Assembly: GCF_019970065.1 (NCBI RefSeq)
Contig: NZ_JAHXYH010000001.1
Coordinates: forward strand, 930,001-994,000
Reading direction: 5' to 3'
DNA from: Chryseobacterium sp. OSA05B
GTDB lineage: Bacteria > Bacteroidota > Bacteroidia > Flavobacteriales > Weeksellaceae
Length of the DNA: 64,000 nucleotides
The notes beneath the pieces are model-generated. The model was not told the origin of the DNA, searched no databases, and was given only the letters and a program-made list of their open reading frames with translations. A program made the position numbers and the translations under genes. Shown here piece after piece: positions 1 through 7,389 of the stretch (positions within the stretch are counted from its first letter, which is position 1; the number at the start of each line of letters is the position of its first letter).

Positions 1-351
1 GAGCTGAAGTATGACAACTACAGAGACCAATACACCTCATCGCTGTACCCGATCAACGAATGGCAGGTTAACGTTTCAGCGACCAACGGACAGGGAAGAT
101 TATGGAATCATCCTGCGGTAGGGCCTGCTTCCCCTGTAGGTCTCAATACAAAATGGGGTGCTACAAAATTTCAAATGCTTTTTGCAGGAACTATGAATAA
201 TGTCCCGGGATATAACGCCAATTTAAGTGTCGCGGGAAATCCATGTAGTGGGGCTGATGACTTTTACACCACCCCATCCGGAGCTAACAGTGCAGAAATG
301 TTTATGATCTCAAGCGGAGGCATCAATTACACCTATATCAATCTTTATTAA
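1..351 (+). CDS. Secreted orphan-family protein, 3' part only
   Basis: The open frame is already running at the first base, so the signal peptide and N-terminal half lie outside the window. The visible 116 residues match the C-terminal two thirds of the genes at 747, 1323 and 1892: they share the ELxYxNYxxQYxSSLYP block, a Trp-Asn-His-Pro stretch, an NPC cysteine, the TPSGxNSAEMF block and the final Leu-Tyr. I do not recognise the family. It is the first visible member of a tandem array and is followed 12 bp later by a lipoprotein gene. The product is expected to be exported, by analogy with its complete paralogues. Confidence 0.8.
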   Translation, partial: ELKYDNYRDQYTSSLYPINEWQVNVSATNGQGRLWNHPAVGPASPVGLNTKWGATKFQMLFAGTMNNVPGYNANLSVAGNPCSGADDFYTTPSGANSAEMFMISSGGINYTYINLY

Positions 352-363
352 TCTGATTTACTT

Positions 364-735
364 ATGAAAAAACTTTTTTTATCGGCTGTAGTAGCCGTTT
401 TAACCTTAGGATCGTGCAGCAATGAAAGCGCTGCCGTAAACACCGTGGAAACTATGAAAACACCACAGATGGAAAAATTTGACAAAGCTTTTAAAAGCCT
501 TGGTGATCCTCAGAACAGACCTACTGAAGAGGAGAAGAAAAGAAATACTTCGGAACTGAGCGACAGAAGGAAAGCACTTTTGGTTCCGGCTTCCAAAGAG
601 CTCATCCTTTCCACGGGCGTTACTGAAGCTGAACTCACGAGAAAGACCGGCGGTGATATGAGTCAGATCATTGTCTGGGCTACACAAATTTATATGCAGA
701 AAAGTGACGAAATCCGTAAAAACATTAAATCTTAA
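364..735 (+). CDS. Small lipoprotein, copy 1 of a pair
   Basis: 123 residues. The N-terminus is a Lys-Lys start, a hydrophobic stretch and the lipobox LGSC, so the mature protein should be lipid-anchored from Cys18 or so. The mature part is hydrophilic, rich in Lys/Glu and probably helical. It is nearly identical to the lipoprotein at 2482 from about residue 26 to the end, whereas the two signal peptides differ. The function is unknown. It sits between two members of the secreted orphan family with gaps of only 11-12 bp, which suggests one transcript and a shared role, for example anchoring or assembling the secreted proteins (inference). Confidence 0.85.
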   Translation: MKKLFLSAVVAVLTLGSCSNESAAVNTVETMKTPQMEKFDKAFKSLGDPQNRPTEEEKKRNTSELSDRRKALLVPASKELILSTGVTEAELTRKTGGDMSQIIVWATQIYMQKSDEIRKNIKS

Positions 736-746
736 AATTAAGCATC

Positions 747-1310
747 ATGAAAAAATTACTAACTATACTAGGCTTAGCCGCTTTTTCTCTGGGGTATTCT
801 CAGGGAGGAACTCTTATTCTGAACAACTATTCTCAATATGATTTTTACGGATTCATCATTGCAAACAATCTTGCCGGTGGATGCTATCCTTATATCACCT
901 CTGCTAATCCTGATATGGTAAGAGTTCCTGCCGATTCTCATATGGGCAACGGAAATGAACTGAGGTATGACAATTACAGAGATCAATTTGGTTCTTCATT
1001 ATATCCTATGGCTCAATGGCATGTAAGTACATCCAGTGCTCTCGGTGTGGTGAGAACATGGAATCACGGTTCTTTAATGCCTGGCGGAGTTTTATCCAAC
1101 AATACAAGATGGGCCACTACCAAATTTGTGATGTATTATCCGGGAACAACGAACCTGGCTCCGGATGATTTCAACGGTGCCATCACTATTGCAGCCAACT
1201 CATGTTATAGCGCATCTGATAATCTTATTTCGACTACGGGAAACAACAGTGCGGAAATATTTACGATCACCAGTGGGACTTCCAATATAACCTACATTCA
1301 ACTCTATTAA
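747..1310 (+). CDS. Secreted orphan-family protein A1
   Basis: 187 residues with a Sec signal peptide ending in YSQ. The mature chain opens with LILNNYSQYDFYGFI and carries a GGCYP cysteine block, VPADSHMGNGNEL, the SSLYP block, a second cysteine (NSCYS) and a C-terminal TYIQLY. The two conserved cysteines could form a disulphide. I know no named domain for it. It is a tandem paralogue of the genes at 1, 1323 and 1892 and a more distant relative of 2868. The spacing to its neighbours is 11-12 bp, consistent with one operon. Beta-strand-like alternation and export suggest an extracellular or surface protein; the function is open. Confidence 0.85.
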   Translation: MKKLLTILGLAAFSLGYSQGGTLILNNYSQYDFYGFIIANNLAGGCYPYITSANPDMVRVPADSHMGNGNELRYDNYRDQFGSSLYPMAQWHVSTSSALGVVRTWNHGSLMPGGVLSNNTRWATTKFVMYYPGTTNLAPDDFNGAITIAANSCYSASDNLISTTGNNSAEIFTITSGTSNITYIQLY

Positions 1311-1322
1311 TCTGATTGAATT

Positions 1323-1862
1323 ATGAAAAAGATTTTAGCTATCATAGGAACTGCGGCCGCTTCTTTTGTTTACTCACAGGGCACGATAATCATTAATAAT
1401 TATTCAAAATTTGATTTTCATGGATTTATTATGGCTGCTAGTTCTACAGCCGGGTGCTATCCCCGTGTAGGAAATGACGGCGAGATTGTAGTCCCTGCCG
1501 ATTCTCATATGGGTAACGGCAAAGAACTGATCTATAAAGATTACGATGGTCAGTACATGTCTTCTTTATATCCTACCGCCAACTGGGCTGTCACATTAAG
1601 CCCAACTAATTCTTCCATCATGGCCTGGAATAATCCCAATCTTTCACCCAGCGGTACCATTTCAACCACAACCCGATGGTTTGCCACAAAATTTGATATG
1701 ACGGAGGCCGGAACGACTATATCCTCACCAGACTTTCGGGCCAATCTAAATCTGGCAAATCCTTGCAACCCTACCGCATATAGTTATTACACTACTCCGT
1801 CGGGAGACAACAGTGCGGAAATTTTCACCATTTCAGGCATTACTTATCTACAGCTTTATTAA
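1323..1862 (+). CDS. Secreted orphan-family protein A2
   Basis: 179 residues with a signal peptide ending in YSQ. It keeps the family blocks: IIINNYSKFDFHGFI, AGCYP, VPADSHMGNGKEL, SSLYPTANW, RWFATKF, NPC, TTPSGDNSAEIF and the final YLQLY. It is slightly shorter than its neighbours because of small loop deletions before the VPADSH block. The 12-bp spacer before its start (with AATCTGATT) resembles the spacer that follows the gene at 1, pointing to duplication of a gene-plus-spacer unit. Function unknown. Confidence 0.85.
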   Translation: MKKILAIIGTAAASFVYSQGTIIINNYSKFDFHGFIMAASSTAGCYPRVGNDGEIVVPADSHMGNGKELIYKDYDGQYMSSLYPTANWAVTLSPTNSSIMAWNNPNLSPSGTISTTTRWFATKFDMTEAGTTISSPDFRANLNLANPCNPTAYSYYTTPSGDNSAEIFTISGITYLQLY

Positions 1863-1891
1863 TTTTTAAAATCACTTTTAATACTGAAAGC

Positions 1892-2449
1892 ATGAAAAAA
1901 ATATTCACTATTCTCACACTATCATTACTGTCATCCGCTTATGCGCAGCACAGCATCATGATCGTCAATAACTATTCTACCAACTTTGACTTTCAGGGAA
2001 AAATTGGGGCTCACAATTTCGCAGGGAGCTGCTTTCCTTATGTAACATCGAGTACTCCAACATCCATCATTGTTCCGGCAGATTCGCATCAGGGTAACGG
2101 TAAAGAACTGGCTTACAAAAATTTCAAAGACCAGTATACAAGCTCCCTGTATCCTACCACTAACTGGACATTGCAGACCAGTGCCACTAACTCTTCGGTA
2201 AGATCCTGGAATCATCCCAGCATAGCACCGGGCGGTGTTATTTCCTATAATGTAAAATGGGCTTCTTCACAGTTTCAGATGTATTATGCGGGAACTTCCA
2301 CTCCGGAGCCTGGTTTCAGCGGACAGATCGGGGAATCTCCTGATCCTTGCACAGGTGCCCCAGGGTATATTTCTACTCCATACGGAGATGCAGAATGGTT
2401 CAACATTACGACAGCGAACGTTACTTATTCTTATTTACAAATTTATTAA
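1892..2449 (+). CDS. Secreted orphan-family protein A3
   Basis: 185 residues with a signal peptide ending in YAQ. It shows the same blocks as A1 and A2: MIVNNYSTNFDFQGKI, GSCFP, VPADSHQGNGKEL, SSLYPTTNW, the second cysteine in DPCTG and a C-terminal YLQIY. The NSAEIF block is altered to GDAEWF, which resembles SEWF in the distant relative at 2868, so this copy is intermediate in sequence. The 29-bp spacer before it is longer than for the other family members. Function unknown. Confidence 0.85.
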   Translation: MKKIFTILTLSLLSSAYAQHSIMIVNNYSTNFDFQGKIGAHNFAGSCFPYVTSSTPTSIIVPADSHQGNGKELAYKNFKDQYTSSLYPTTNWTLQTSATNSSVRSWNHPSIAPGGVISYNVKWASSQFQMYYAGTSTPEPGFSGQIGESPDPCTGAPGYISTPYGDAEWFNITTANVTYSYLQIY

Positions 2450-2481
2450 TCAAAAAAAACTAACCTAAATTCTAATTTATT

Positions 2482-2859
2482 ATGAAAAAACTTTTTATAT
2501 CAGCCGCTTTTGCCACTTTAACCTTAGTATCATGTAATAATGAAGGAAGCGCAGTAAATACTGTAGAAAGTATGAAAACTCCTCAGATGGAAAATTTCGA
2601 TAAAGCTTTTAAAAGTCTGGGAGATCCCCAAAACAGACCTACTGAAGAGGAGAAAAAAAGAAATACCTCTGAACTGAGCGACAGAAGAAAAGCGCTTCTG
2701 GTTCCGGCATCTAAAGAACTGATCCTTTCCACTGGCGTTACGGAAGCTGAAATGACGAGAAAAACAGGGGGCGATATGAGCCAGATCATCGTTTGGGCTA
2801 CCCAGATTTATATGAAGAAAAGTGATGAGATCAGAAAAAATATTAAATCTGATCAATAA
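2482..2859 (+). CDS. Small lipoprotein, copy 2 of a pair
   Basis: 125 residues with a signal peptide and lipobox LVSC. From about residue 26 it differs from the lipoprotein at 364 at only a handful of positions (for example Lys/Asn after QME, Leu/Met before TRK, Gln/Lys near the end), with a two-residue C-terminal extension. At the DNA level the same stretch has many third-position changes, so the similarity reflects selection on the protein rather than a very recent copy. It lies between secreted family members A3 and B, in the same operon-like run. Function unknown. Confidence 0.85.
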   Translation: MKKLFISAAFATLTLVSCNNEGSAVNTVESMKTPQMENFDKAFKSLGDPQNRPTEEEKKRNTSELSDRRKALLVPASKELILSTGVTEAEMTRKTGGDMSQIIVWATQIYMKKSDEIRKNIKSDQ

Positions 2860-2867
2860 TCAACCCT

Positions 2868-3422
2868 ATGAAAAAAACAGCAGCTTTATTATTGGGTTTA
2901 ACAGGAATATTTTCTTCTGCACAGACTTCATCTTTTGTATTTAACAACTACAATATTTATGATGCTGTCGGAAGGCTGATGACCTGCAGTCCTACCCCGG
3001 GAGCGATTCGTTATATGTATGCTTCGCCGAACGGGAATTTTGGTTCGTATACAATGCCGGCGGGAATTTCTTCGTCCTATGCCTCATTTGGAACTACAGG
3101 TCTGGCACCTTTTCCTATGAATATGAATCAATGGAATATAACAGATCCTACCAATACGGCGAATAACGTATCCTATCCGTACAACCACAGTTATATTACC
3201 TCTACCATGTCTTCTATCAACGAATGGGCTTCATTTCACTTTTTTCTGAAGGACAGTGCGGGCAATACAATTGATTCGTATCTGGTAGGAGCTCCGAATG
3301 TTGCTATTAATGCAGGCGTGACTGCCAATGCCTATCAGATAGGGACAAACAGTGGTATAGAATCCGAGTGGTTTACCATTACGACCTCTACCGGAAAGGT
3401 TACTTATTTCAGTATTTATTAA
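2868..3422 (+). CDS. Secreted orphan-family protein B (divergent member)
   Basis: 184 residues with a signal peptide ending in SAQ. It retains the overall plan of the A proteins: an early FNNYNIYDAVGRL block, a Trp-Asn block in the middle, WASFHFFL in place of the WATTKF block, ESEWFTI in place of AEIFTI, and a final TYFSIY. Only one cysteine is visible (MTCS), so the putative disulphide of the A group is missing. It is the last gene of the array, 8 bp after the lipoprotein, and is followed by a bidirectional terminator near 3600. Function unknown. Confidence 0.8.
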   Translation: MKKTAALLLGLTGIFSSAQTSSFVFNNYNIYDAVGRLMTCSPTPGAIRYMYASPNGNFGSYTMPAGISSSYASFGTTGLAPFPMNMNQWNITDPTNTANNVSYPYNHSYITSTMSSINEWASFHFFLKDSAGNTIDSYLVGAPNVAINAGVTANAYQIGTNSGIESEWFTITTSTGKVTYFSIY

Positions 3423-3599
3423 AAAGACCGGAGTCTGGAAGTTGCCATTGGGCTTATTATTTCTGACAGTTGGGTAAAATTGGATGAAATAACTTTTAAA
3501 GGAAAAAGAAAAAAAGGTTTGTGGTTATTTTCTTTTCTTTTGGAACCCAATGGTATCCCTCTTCCAGGCTCAGGCTTTCTTACCTTATCAAAAAGAAAA

Positions 3600-3623
3600 G
3601 CGGAGAAAATTCTCCGCTTTTTT
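3600..3623. terminator. Bidirectional intrinsic terminator
   Basis: A 7-bp perfect stem (GCGGAGA / TCTCCGC, loop AAAT) is followed by six T on the plus strand. On the minus strand the stem is followed by a T-rich tract. It can end the secreted-protein array coming from the left and the RNase P RNA coming from the right. Confidence 0.8.
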
Positions 3624-3654
3624 ATAATAACCAATGGTTTACCTACATAAAAAT

Positions 3655-3979
3655 CGCGAGAAGATCTGTAAGCCGGATTTTGTTCTTCCGAAGAAGTGCC
3701 TGTTATTTATCTGCGTCTTACATTGCTGCAAAACTTGAGCTGATTACCCCTCGGCTTTCAGGACGAGCCGCCCCTAATTTCCATTACTGAAAAGAACCGA
3801 TATACTTATCATTGCACCGCAAAGAGTTTACCTGGTTTCACTACAGCCGAACTGTACCTGCTTTCTGTTGCACTTGTCCTACCCTCACAGGTGACGGATG
3901 TTATCCGCTTTGCTGCTCTATGGTGTCCGGACTTTCCTACCCCTGCCGAAACAGGAATCAACAAGCCGATTTTCTCGCG
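3655..3979 (-). ncRNA. rnpB: RNase P RNA (bacterial type A)
   Basis: Read on the minus strand, this segment has the RNase P hallmarks: GAGGAAAGTCC-like core GGAAAGTCCGGAC followed by CACCATAGAGCAG, an internal ACAGAAAGCAGG block, GGTAAACTC, and the 3' part CCGGCTTACAGATCTTC. The ends pair: plus-strand 3655-3662 (CGCGAGAA) is complementary to 3972-3979 (TTCTCGCG), forming helix P1. The length of about 325 nt is normal for Bacteroidota. A TATCTTTG promoter element lies just upstream and an intrinsic terminator downstream. It processes the 5' ends of tRNA precursors together with RnpA. Exact ends are estimated from P1. Confidence 0.95.
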
Positions 3980-3983
3980 GTTG

Positions 3984-3991
3984 CAAAGATA
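3984..3991 (-). promoter_or_regulatory. Promoter -7 element for rnpB
   Basis: On the minus strand this reads TATCTTTG, an exact match to the Bacteroidota -7 consensus TAnnTTTG. It ends 4 nt before the first base of P1, which places the RNA 5' end where the structure predicts it. Confidence 0.75.
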
Positions 3992-4008
3992 CGGATTATT
4001 TGGTCATG

Positions 4009-4340
4009 TGGCGATGCGATGATGTAGTGATGTGGTAATTTGATGATGCGGTGATGTGATGATATGTCAGGAATCAATGTGGAAATTGTTGAGAGGATTG
4101 TTTTTAGGTTCTGGCTAAAGCCAGAGTGCTTTTTTCTCTTTTTGTTAAATGGGCTAAAGCCCATTCCTATTAAATATTAAATTGACCTATACATTCAAAA
4201 ATTTTTAATCATCATCAAATCAATAAATTAACATATCGTCACATTATCAAATCATTATATCATCAAATCCGTACATCGCCAAATTATCACATTAACAAAT
4301 TAACGCATCAACATATCAACAAATCACCGCATTATTATTA
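4009..4340. repeat. Low-complexity GATGATGTG / CATCAAAT intergenic repeats with REP-like core
   Basis: The gap between rnpB and the sigma-factor gene holds no ORF that looks real. The left part (about 4009-4075) is a degenerate run of GTGATGT/GATGAT units; the right part (about 4196-4340) is a degenerate run of the opposite sense (CATCA, CAAATTA, AACATAT). Between them lie two GGCTAAAGCC hairpins. The unit is too irregular and too short for a CRISPR array. Confidence 0.6.
4102..4170. repeat. REP-like element with two GGCTAAAGCC hairpins
   Basis: Two small perfect hairpins share the loop TAAA: TCTGGC-TAAA-GCCAGA (4110-4125) and ATGGGC-TAAA-GCCCAT (4149-4164). The left one is preceded by TTTTAGGTT. 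A single related copy (GGTTTTGGCTAAAGCC) lies at 39749-39783. These look like members of a dispersed intergenic family. Confidence 0.6.
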
Positions 4341-4361
4341 TCTTCGTGCCATTATATATCT

Positions 4362-4853
4362 ATGACTTCCAGAGAAAAAGAATTTGCGCAGCTTATCAAA
4401 GATAATCAGGGCCTGATTATCAAAGTTTCGCGTTTATATACCAATTCTCTTGAAGATGAAGAGGACCTGTTTCAGGAGATCGTACTGCAGCTTTGGAGAA
4501 GCTACGATTCTTTTAAAGGGAACTCTAAAATATCTACGTGGATGTACCGTGTAGCCCTTAATACAGCCATTACTCTTTTCAGAAAAAAAAGCAAAAGCCT
4601 TCCTACCAACGAGCTGGATATCAACCACAGAGATTTTGTGGAAGATGATGACGATAAGCAGCAGCAGATCTCGCTTCTGTATACCGTGATCAAAACCCTG
4701 CCCAATGTAGAAAGAGCGATTGTCATGATGTATCTTGACGACCTGCCTTATAAGGATATTGCAGAAAACCTTGGGATTACCGAGGTTAATGCGCGTGTGA
4801 AAATGAACAGATTAAAGAAAACCCTTAAAGAACAGATGGAAAAATATGCCTGA
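4362..4853 (+). CDS. ECF-type RNA polymerase sigma factor
   Basis: 163 residues, the usual length for an extracytoplasmic-function sigma-70 factor. Region 2 is visible near residues 10-75 (NSLEDEEDLFQEIVLQLW and STWMYRVALNTAI, the -10 recognition part). Region 4 is visible near residues 105-155 (LPNVERAIVMMYLDDLPYKDIAENLGITEVNARVKMNRL), a helix-turn-helix for -35 recognition. It should direct RNA polymerase to a small regulon. The downstream membrane-protein gene overlaps it by 8 bp, the typical layout for a sigma factor and its regulator. The upstream sequence TATCTTCG is a near match to the -7 consensus. Confidence 0.92.
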   Translation: MTSREKEFAQLIKDNQGLIIKVSRLYTNSLEDEEDLFQEIVLQLWRSYDSFKGNSKISTWMYRVALNTAITLFRKKSKSLPTNELDINHRDFVEDDDDKQQQISLLYTVIKTLPNVERAIVMMYLDDLPYKDIAENLGITEVNARVKMNRLKKTLKEQMEKYA

Positions 4854-5520
4854 TTTTGATTTAGACAGCTTTAAGAAAACATGGCAGGAGCAGCCTGTTC
4901 AACCGAAATACGACAGCACCGAGATCCTTCAGATGCTGAACAGAAAATCACGCAATTATGTGAAGTATATTTTCTGGATCAGTGTCATGGAATTTTTATT
5001 CTTTTCTGTTCTGGGATTATTTTATTTCTTTCAGGATGAAGAATCAGACAGTTTCCGTAAGATATTAGAAAAGCTGGGAGCCCAGGAAGCCCCTGAAATA
5101 GAAACTAACTTTGACCATGCGTATTTAGCCATAAAAATTATAAGCTTACTGATCACTGCTTATTTTGTCCTGAAATTTTATCAGAATTACCGCAAAATAA
5201 AGATTGAGGAAAACCTTAAAGGCCTGATTATTCGGATCATTAAATTCAAAAAGACGGTCAACGCTTTTATCCTGATCAGCATTGCACTTCTGGTTGCCTT
5301 TACGTTTGTCTTCACAGCATTTATTTTTTATATACTGAATTCACAGAATGTACAGCCTTCCAATTCAAATCTGATTATCGTTATTATCGGAATCATTGTA
5401 AGTACAGTCCTTTGTGTGCTTCTGATCTGGCTTTATTACAGACTTGTGTACGGAATTATTATCAGAAAACTGGATAGAAATTTAAAACAGCTTAAAGACA
5501 TCGATTCTCAGGAAAATTAG
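4846..5520 (+). CDS. Four-helix membrane protein, candidate anti-sigma factor
   Basis: 224 residues. A hydrophilic N-terminus of about 45 residues (DLDSFKKTWQEQP region) is followed by four predicted membrane helices near residues 45-65, 95-112, 140-165 and 178-200, and a basic cytoplasmic C-terminus. It has no zinc-binding HxxxCxxC motif, so it is not a ZAS-type anti-sigma. The start codon lies inside the last codons of the sigma-factor gene (8-bp overlap), implying translational coupling. From that context I infer that it holds the sigma factor at the membrane; no domain proves this. Confidence 0.75.
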   Translation: MPDFDLDSFKKTWQEQPVQPKYDSTEILQMLNRKSRNYVKYIFWISVMEFLFFSVLGLFYFFQDEESDSFRKILEKLGAQEAPEIETNFDHAYLAIKIISLLITAYFVLKFYQNYRKIKIEENLKGLIIRIIKFKKTVNAFILISIALLVAFTFVFTAFIFYILNSQNVQPSNSNLIIVIIGIIVSTVLCVLLIWLYYRLVYGIIIRKLDRNLKQLKDIDSQEN

Positions 5521-5578
5521 TGCAAACAGGCATCAATTCAAGATTTTTCATTATTTTTATTCCACCAAATCTTAAACT

Positions 5579-7207
5579 ATGCCATTATCTTATGTCTATG
5601 GAGCTTCCTCTGTTCCATTACTGGGACAAACGATCGGAGGAAATCTTAAAAAGACAGTTGAAAAATACCCCAATCAGGAAGCCTTAGTCTGTGTCCATCA
5701 GGATTACAGGGCCACATATCAGGAATTTTACAATCAAACGACTGCTGTTGCAAAAGCCTTAATTTTTTTGGGTGCCAAAGCCGGAGACAGGATCGGAATC
5801 TGGTCTTCAAACCGCTATGAATGGGTCCTGCTTCAATATGCAACCGCCAGGATCGGAACCATACTGGTGAATATCAATCCTGCCTACAGAACACACGAAC
5901 TTACTTACGTCATCAATCAATCGGGAATCCGTTCTATATTTTCTTCTTTAAGCTTTAAAACAAGCAATTATAAGGAAATGGTAGAATATGCCAGGGAAGT
6001 TTGCCCCAGCCTGGAACATGAAATTTTCTTTGACGACAATTGGGAAGATTTTCTGAATAACGGACAGGAAATTTCAGACGACACGCTTCACAGCTTTGAA
6101 GAACATGTACAGTTCGACGATCCCGTGAATATTCAATATACTTCAGGAACCACCGGCTTTCCAAAAGGGGTCACTCTTTCCCATCACAATATTTTAAATA
6201 ACGGATACTTCATCGGTGTACGCTTAAAGTATTCACAGAACGACCGCGTTTGTATTCCGGTACCGTTTTATCATTGTTTCGGAATGGTCATCGGGAATAT
6301 ATGCTGTACGGCTCACGGGGCCTGTATGGTGATCCCGAACGACAGTTTTGATCCGGATATTACGTTAAAAACAGTTTCTGATGAAAAATGCACTTCTTTA
6401 TACGGAGTTCCAACCATGTTTATCGCCGAACTAGCGGTTAAGGATTTTGAGACCTATGATTTTTCAAATTTAAGAACAGGGGTTATGGCCGGTTCAGTCT
6501 GCCCGCCGGAGATTATGAAAAAAGTGGAAAACCTCATGAATATTAAAGAAATGAGCATCTGCTACGGAATGACGGAAACCTCTCCTGTTTCTACACAGAC
6601 TTTGATAGGAACACCCCTGGAAAAACAAGTAAACACTGTGGGAACCGTTCAGGACCATCTGGAGATTAAAATCATTGACGAGAATGGAGGAACCCTGGAA
6701 CGTGGCGAGCACGGCGAACTCTGCACCAGAGGCTATTCTGTGATGCTGAAATACTGGAATGATCCTGAAAATACTAAAAAAGTACTGGATGATGCCCGAT
6801 GGATGCATACCGGCGATATGGCCGTGATGGATGATGACGGCTATATCACGATCTCGGGTAGGATGAAAGACCTGATCATCCGTGGGGGTGAAAATATTTC
6901 GCCTAAAGAAATTGAAGACTTTTTATACACTTATCCGAATATCCTGGATGTACAGATCATTGGAATTCCGAGTGAAAAATATGGTGAAGAAGTGATGGCC
7001 TGGGTAAAGGTGAGAAAAGGTTTTGAGGTATCGGAAACCGAGCTTCTGGATTACTGTAAAGGAAGAATTGCTCATTATAAAGTTCCTAAATACTGGAAAT
7101 TTGTGGATGAATTCCCGATGACGATCTCCGGAAAAATACGGAAAGTGGAAATGCGTGAGATATCGATCAAAGAGCTAGAGCTGAATAAATTGAAACAGCG
7201 TTCTTAA
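5579..7207 (+). CDS. AMP-dependent acyl-CoA synthetase (fatty-acid CoA ligase family)
   Basis: 542 residues. It belongs to the ANL adenylate-forming superfamily: the phosphate-binding loop YTSGTTGFPKG is near residue 187, the YGMTETSP adenine motif near 325, the TGD aspartate near 414, GRMKDLIIRGGENISP near 427, and the C-terminal catalytic lysine in GKIRK near 519. The family activates a carboxylic acid as acyl-AMP and then forms the CoA thioester; the overall sequence resembles medium/long-chain fatty-acid ligases (FadD-like), so beta-oxidation or fatty-acid salvage is likely. It is a single gene, 58 bp after the membrane protein; the exact substrate cannot be read from sequence. Confidence 0.93.
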   Translation: MPLSYVYGASSVPLLGQTIGGNLKKTVEKYPNQEALVCVHQDYRATYQEFYNQTTAVAKALIFLGAKAGDRIGIWSSNRYEWVLLQYATARIGTILVNINPAYRTHELTYVINQSGIRSIFSSLSFKTSNYKEMVEYAREVCPSLEHEIFFDDNWEDFLNNGQEISDDTLHSFEEHVQFDDPVNIQYTSGTTGFPKGVTLSHHNILNNGYFIGVRLKYSQNDRVCIPVPFYHCFGMVIGNICCTAHGACMVIPNDSFDPDITLKTVSDEKCTSLYGVPTMFIAELAVKDFETYDFSNLRTGVMAGSVCPPEIMKKVENLMNIKEMSICYGMTETSPVSTQTLIGTPLEKQVNTVGTVQDHLEIKIIDENGGTLERGEHGELCTRGYSVMLKYWNDPENTKKVLDDARWMHTGDMAVMDDDGYITISGRMKDLIIRGGENISPKEIEDFLYTYPNILDVQIIGIPSEKYGEEVMAWVKVRKGFEVSETELLDYCKGRIAHYKVPKYWKFVDEFPMTISGKIRKVEMREISIKELELNKLKQRS

Positions 7208-7350
7208 TTGTTTTTGTTTTTTGACACAAAGTTTACTTAAAACAGTGTTGATTTTTTCGGAAGGCCAAGAGCAGCTTCACCGTTGATTAAGCTACGTGAT
7301 TACAAGTATCGCGTTTACTCAGACAGTTGACATTCACTTAAAAACAGAAA

Positions 7351-7374
7351 AGCCCGGACATACCGGGCTTTTAC
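7351..7374. terminator. Bidirectional intrinsic terminator
   Basis: AGCCCGG-ACATA-CCGGGCT with T-rich flanks on both strands. It lies between the convergent acyl-CoA ligase and rpoN genes and can serve both. Confidence 0.85.
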
Positions 7375-7389
7375 TTTTATGGATAACTT

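Noticed and set aside
3521..4164. Open frames across the RNase P region (3521-3790, 3812-4027, 3958-4164)
   Set aside because: They lie over or directly beside rnpB, lack any recognisable domain and are explained by the RNA gene and its flanks.
4196..4340. CRISPR-like array
   Set aside because: The units are degenerate, 6-12 bp long and without constant spacers or repeats of 24-40 bp; no cas gene is present.
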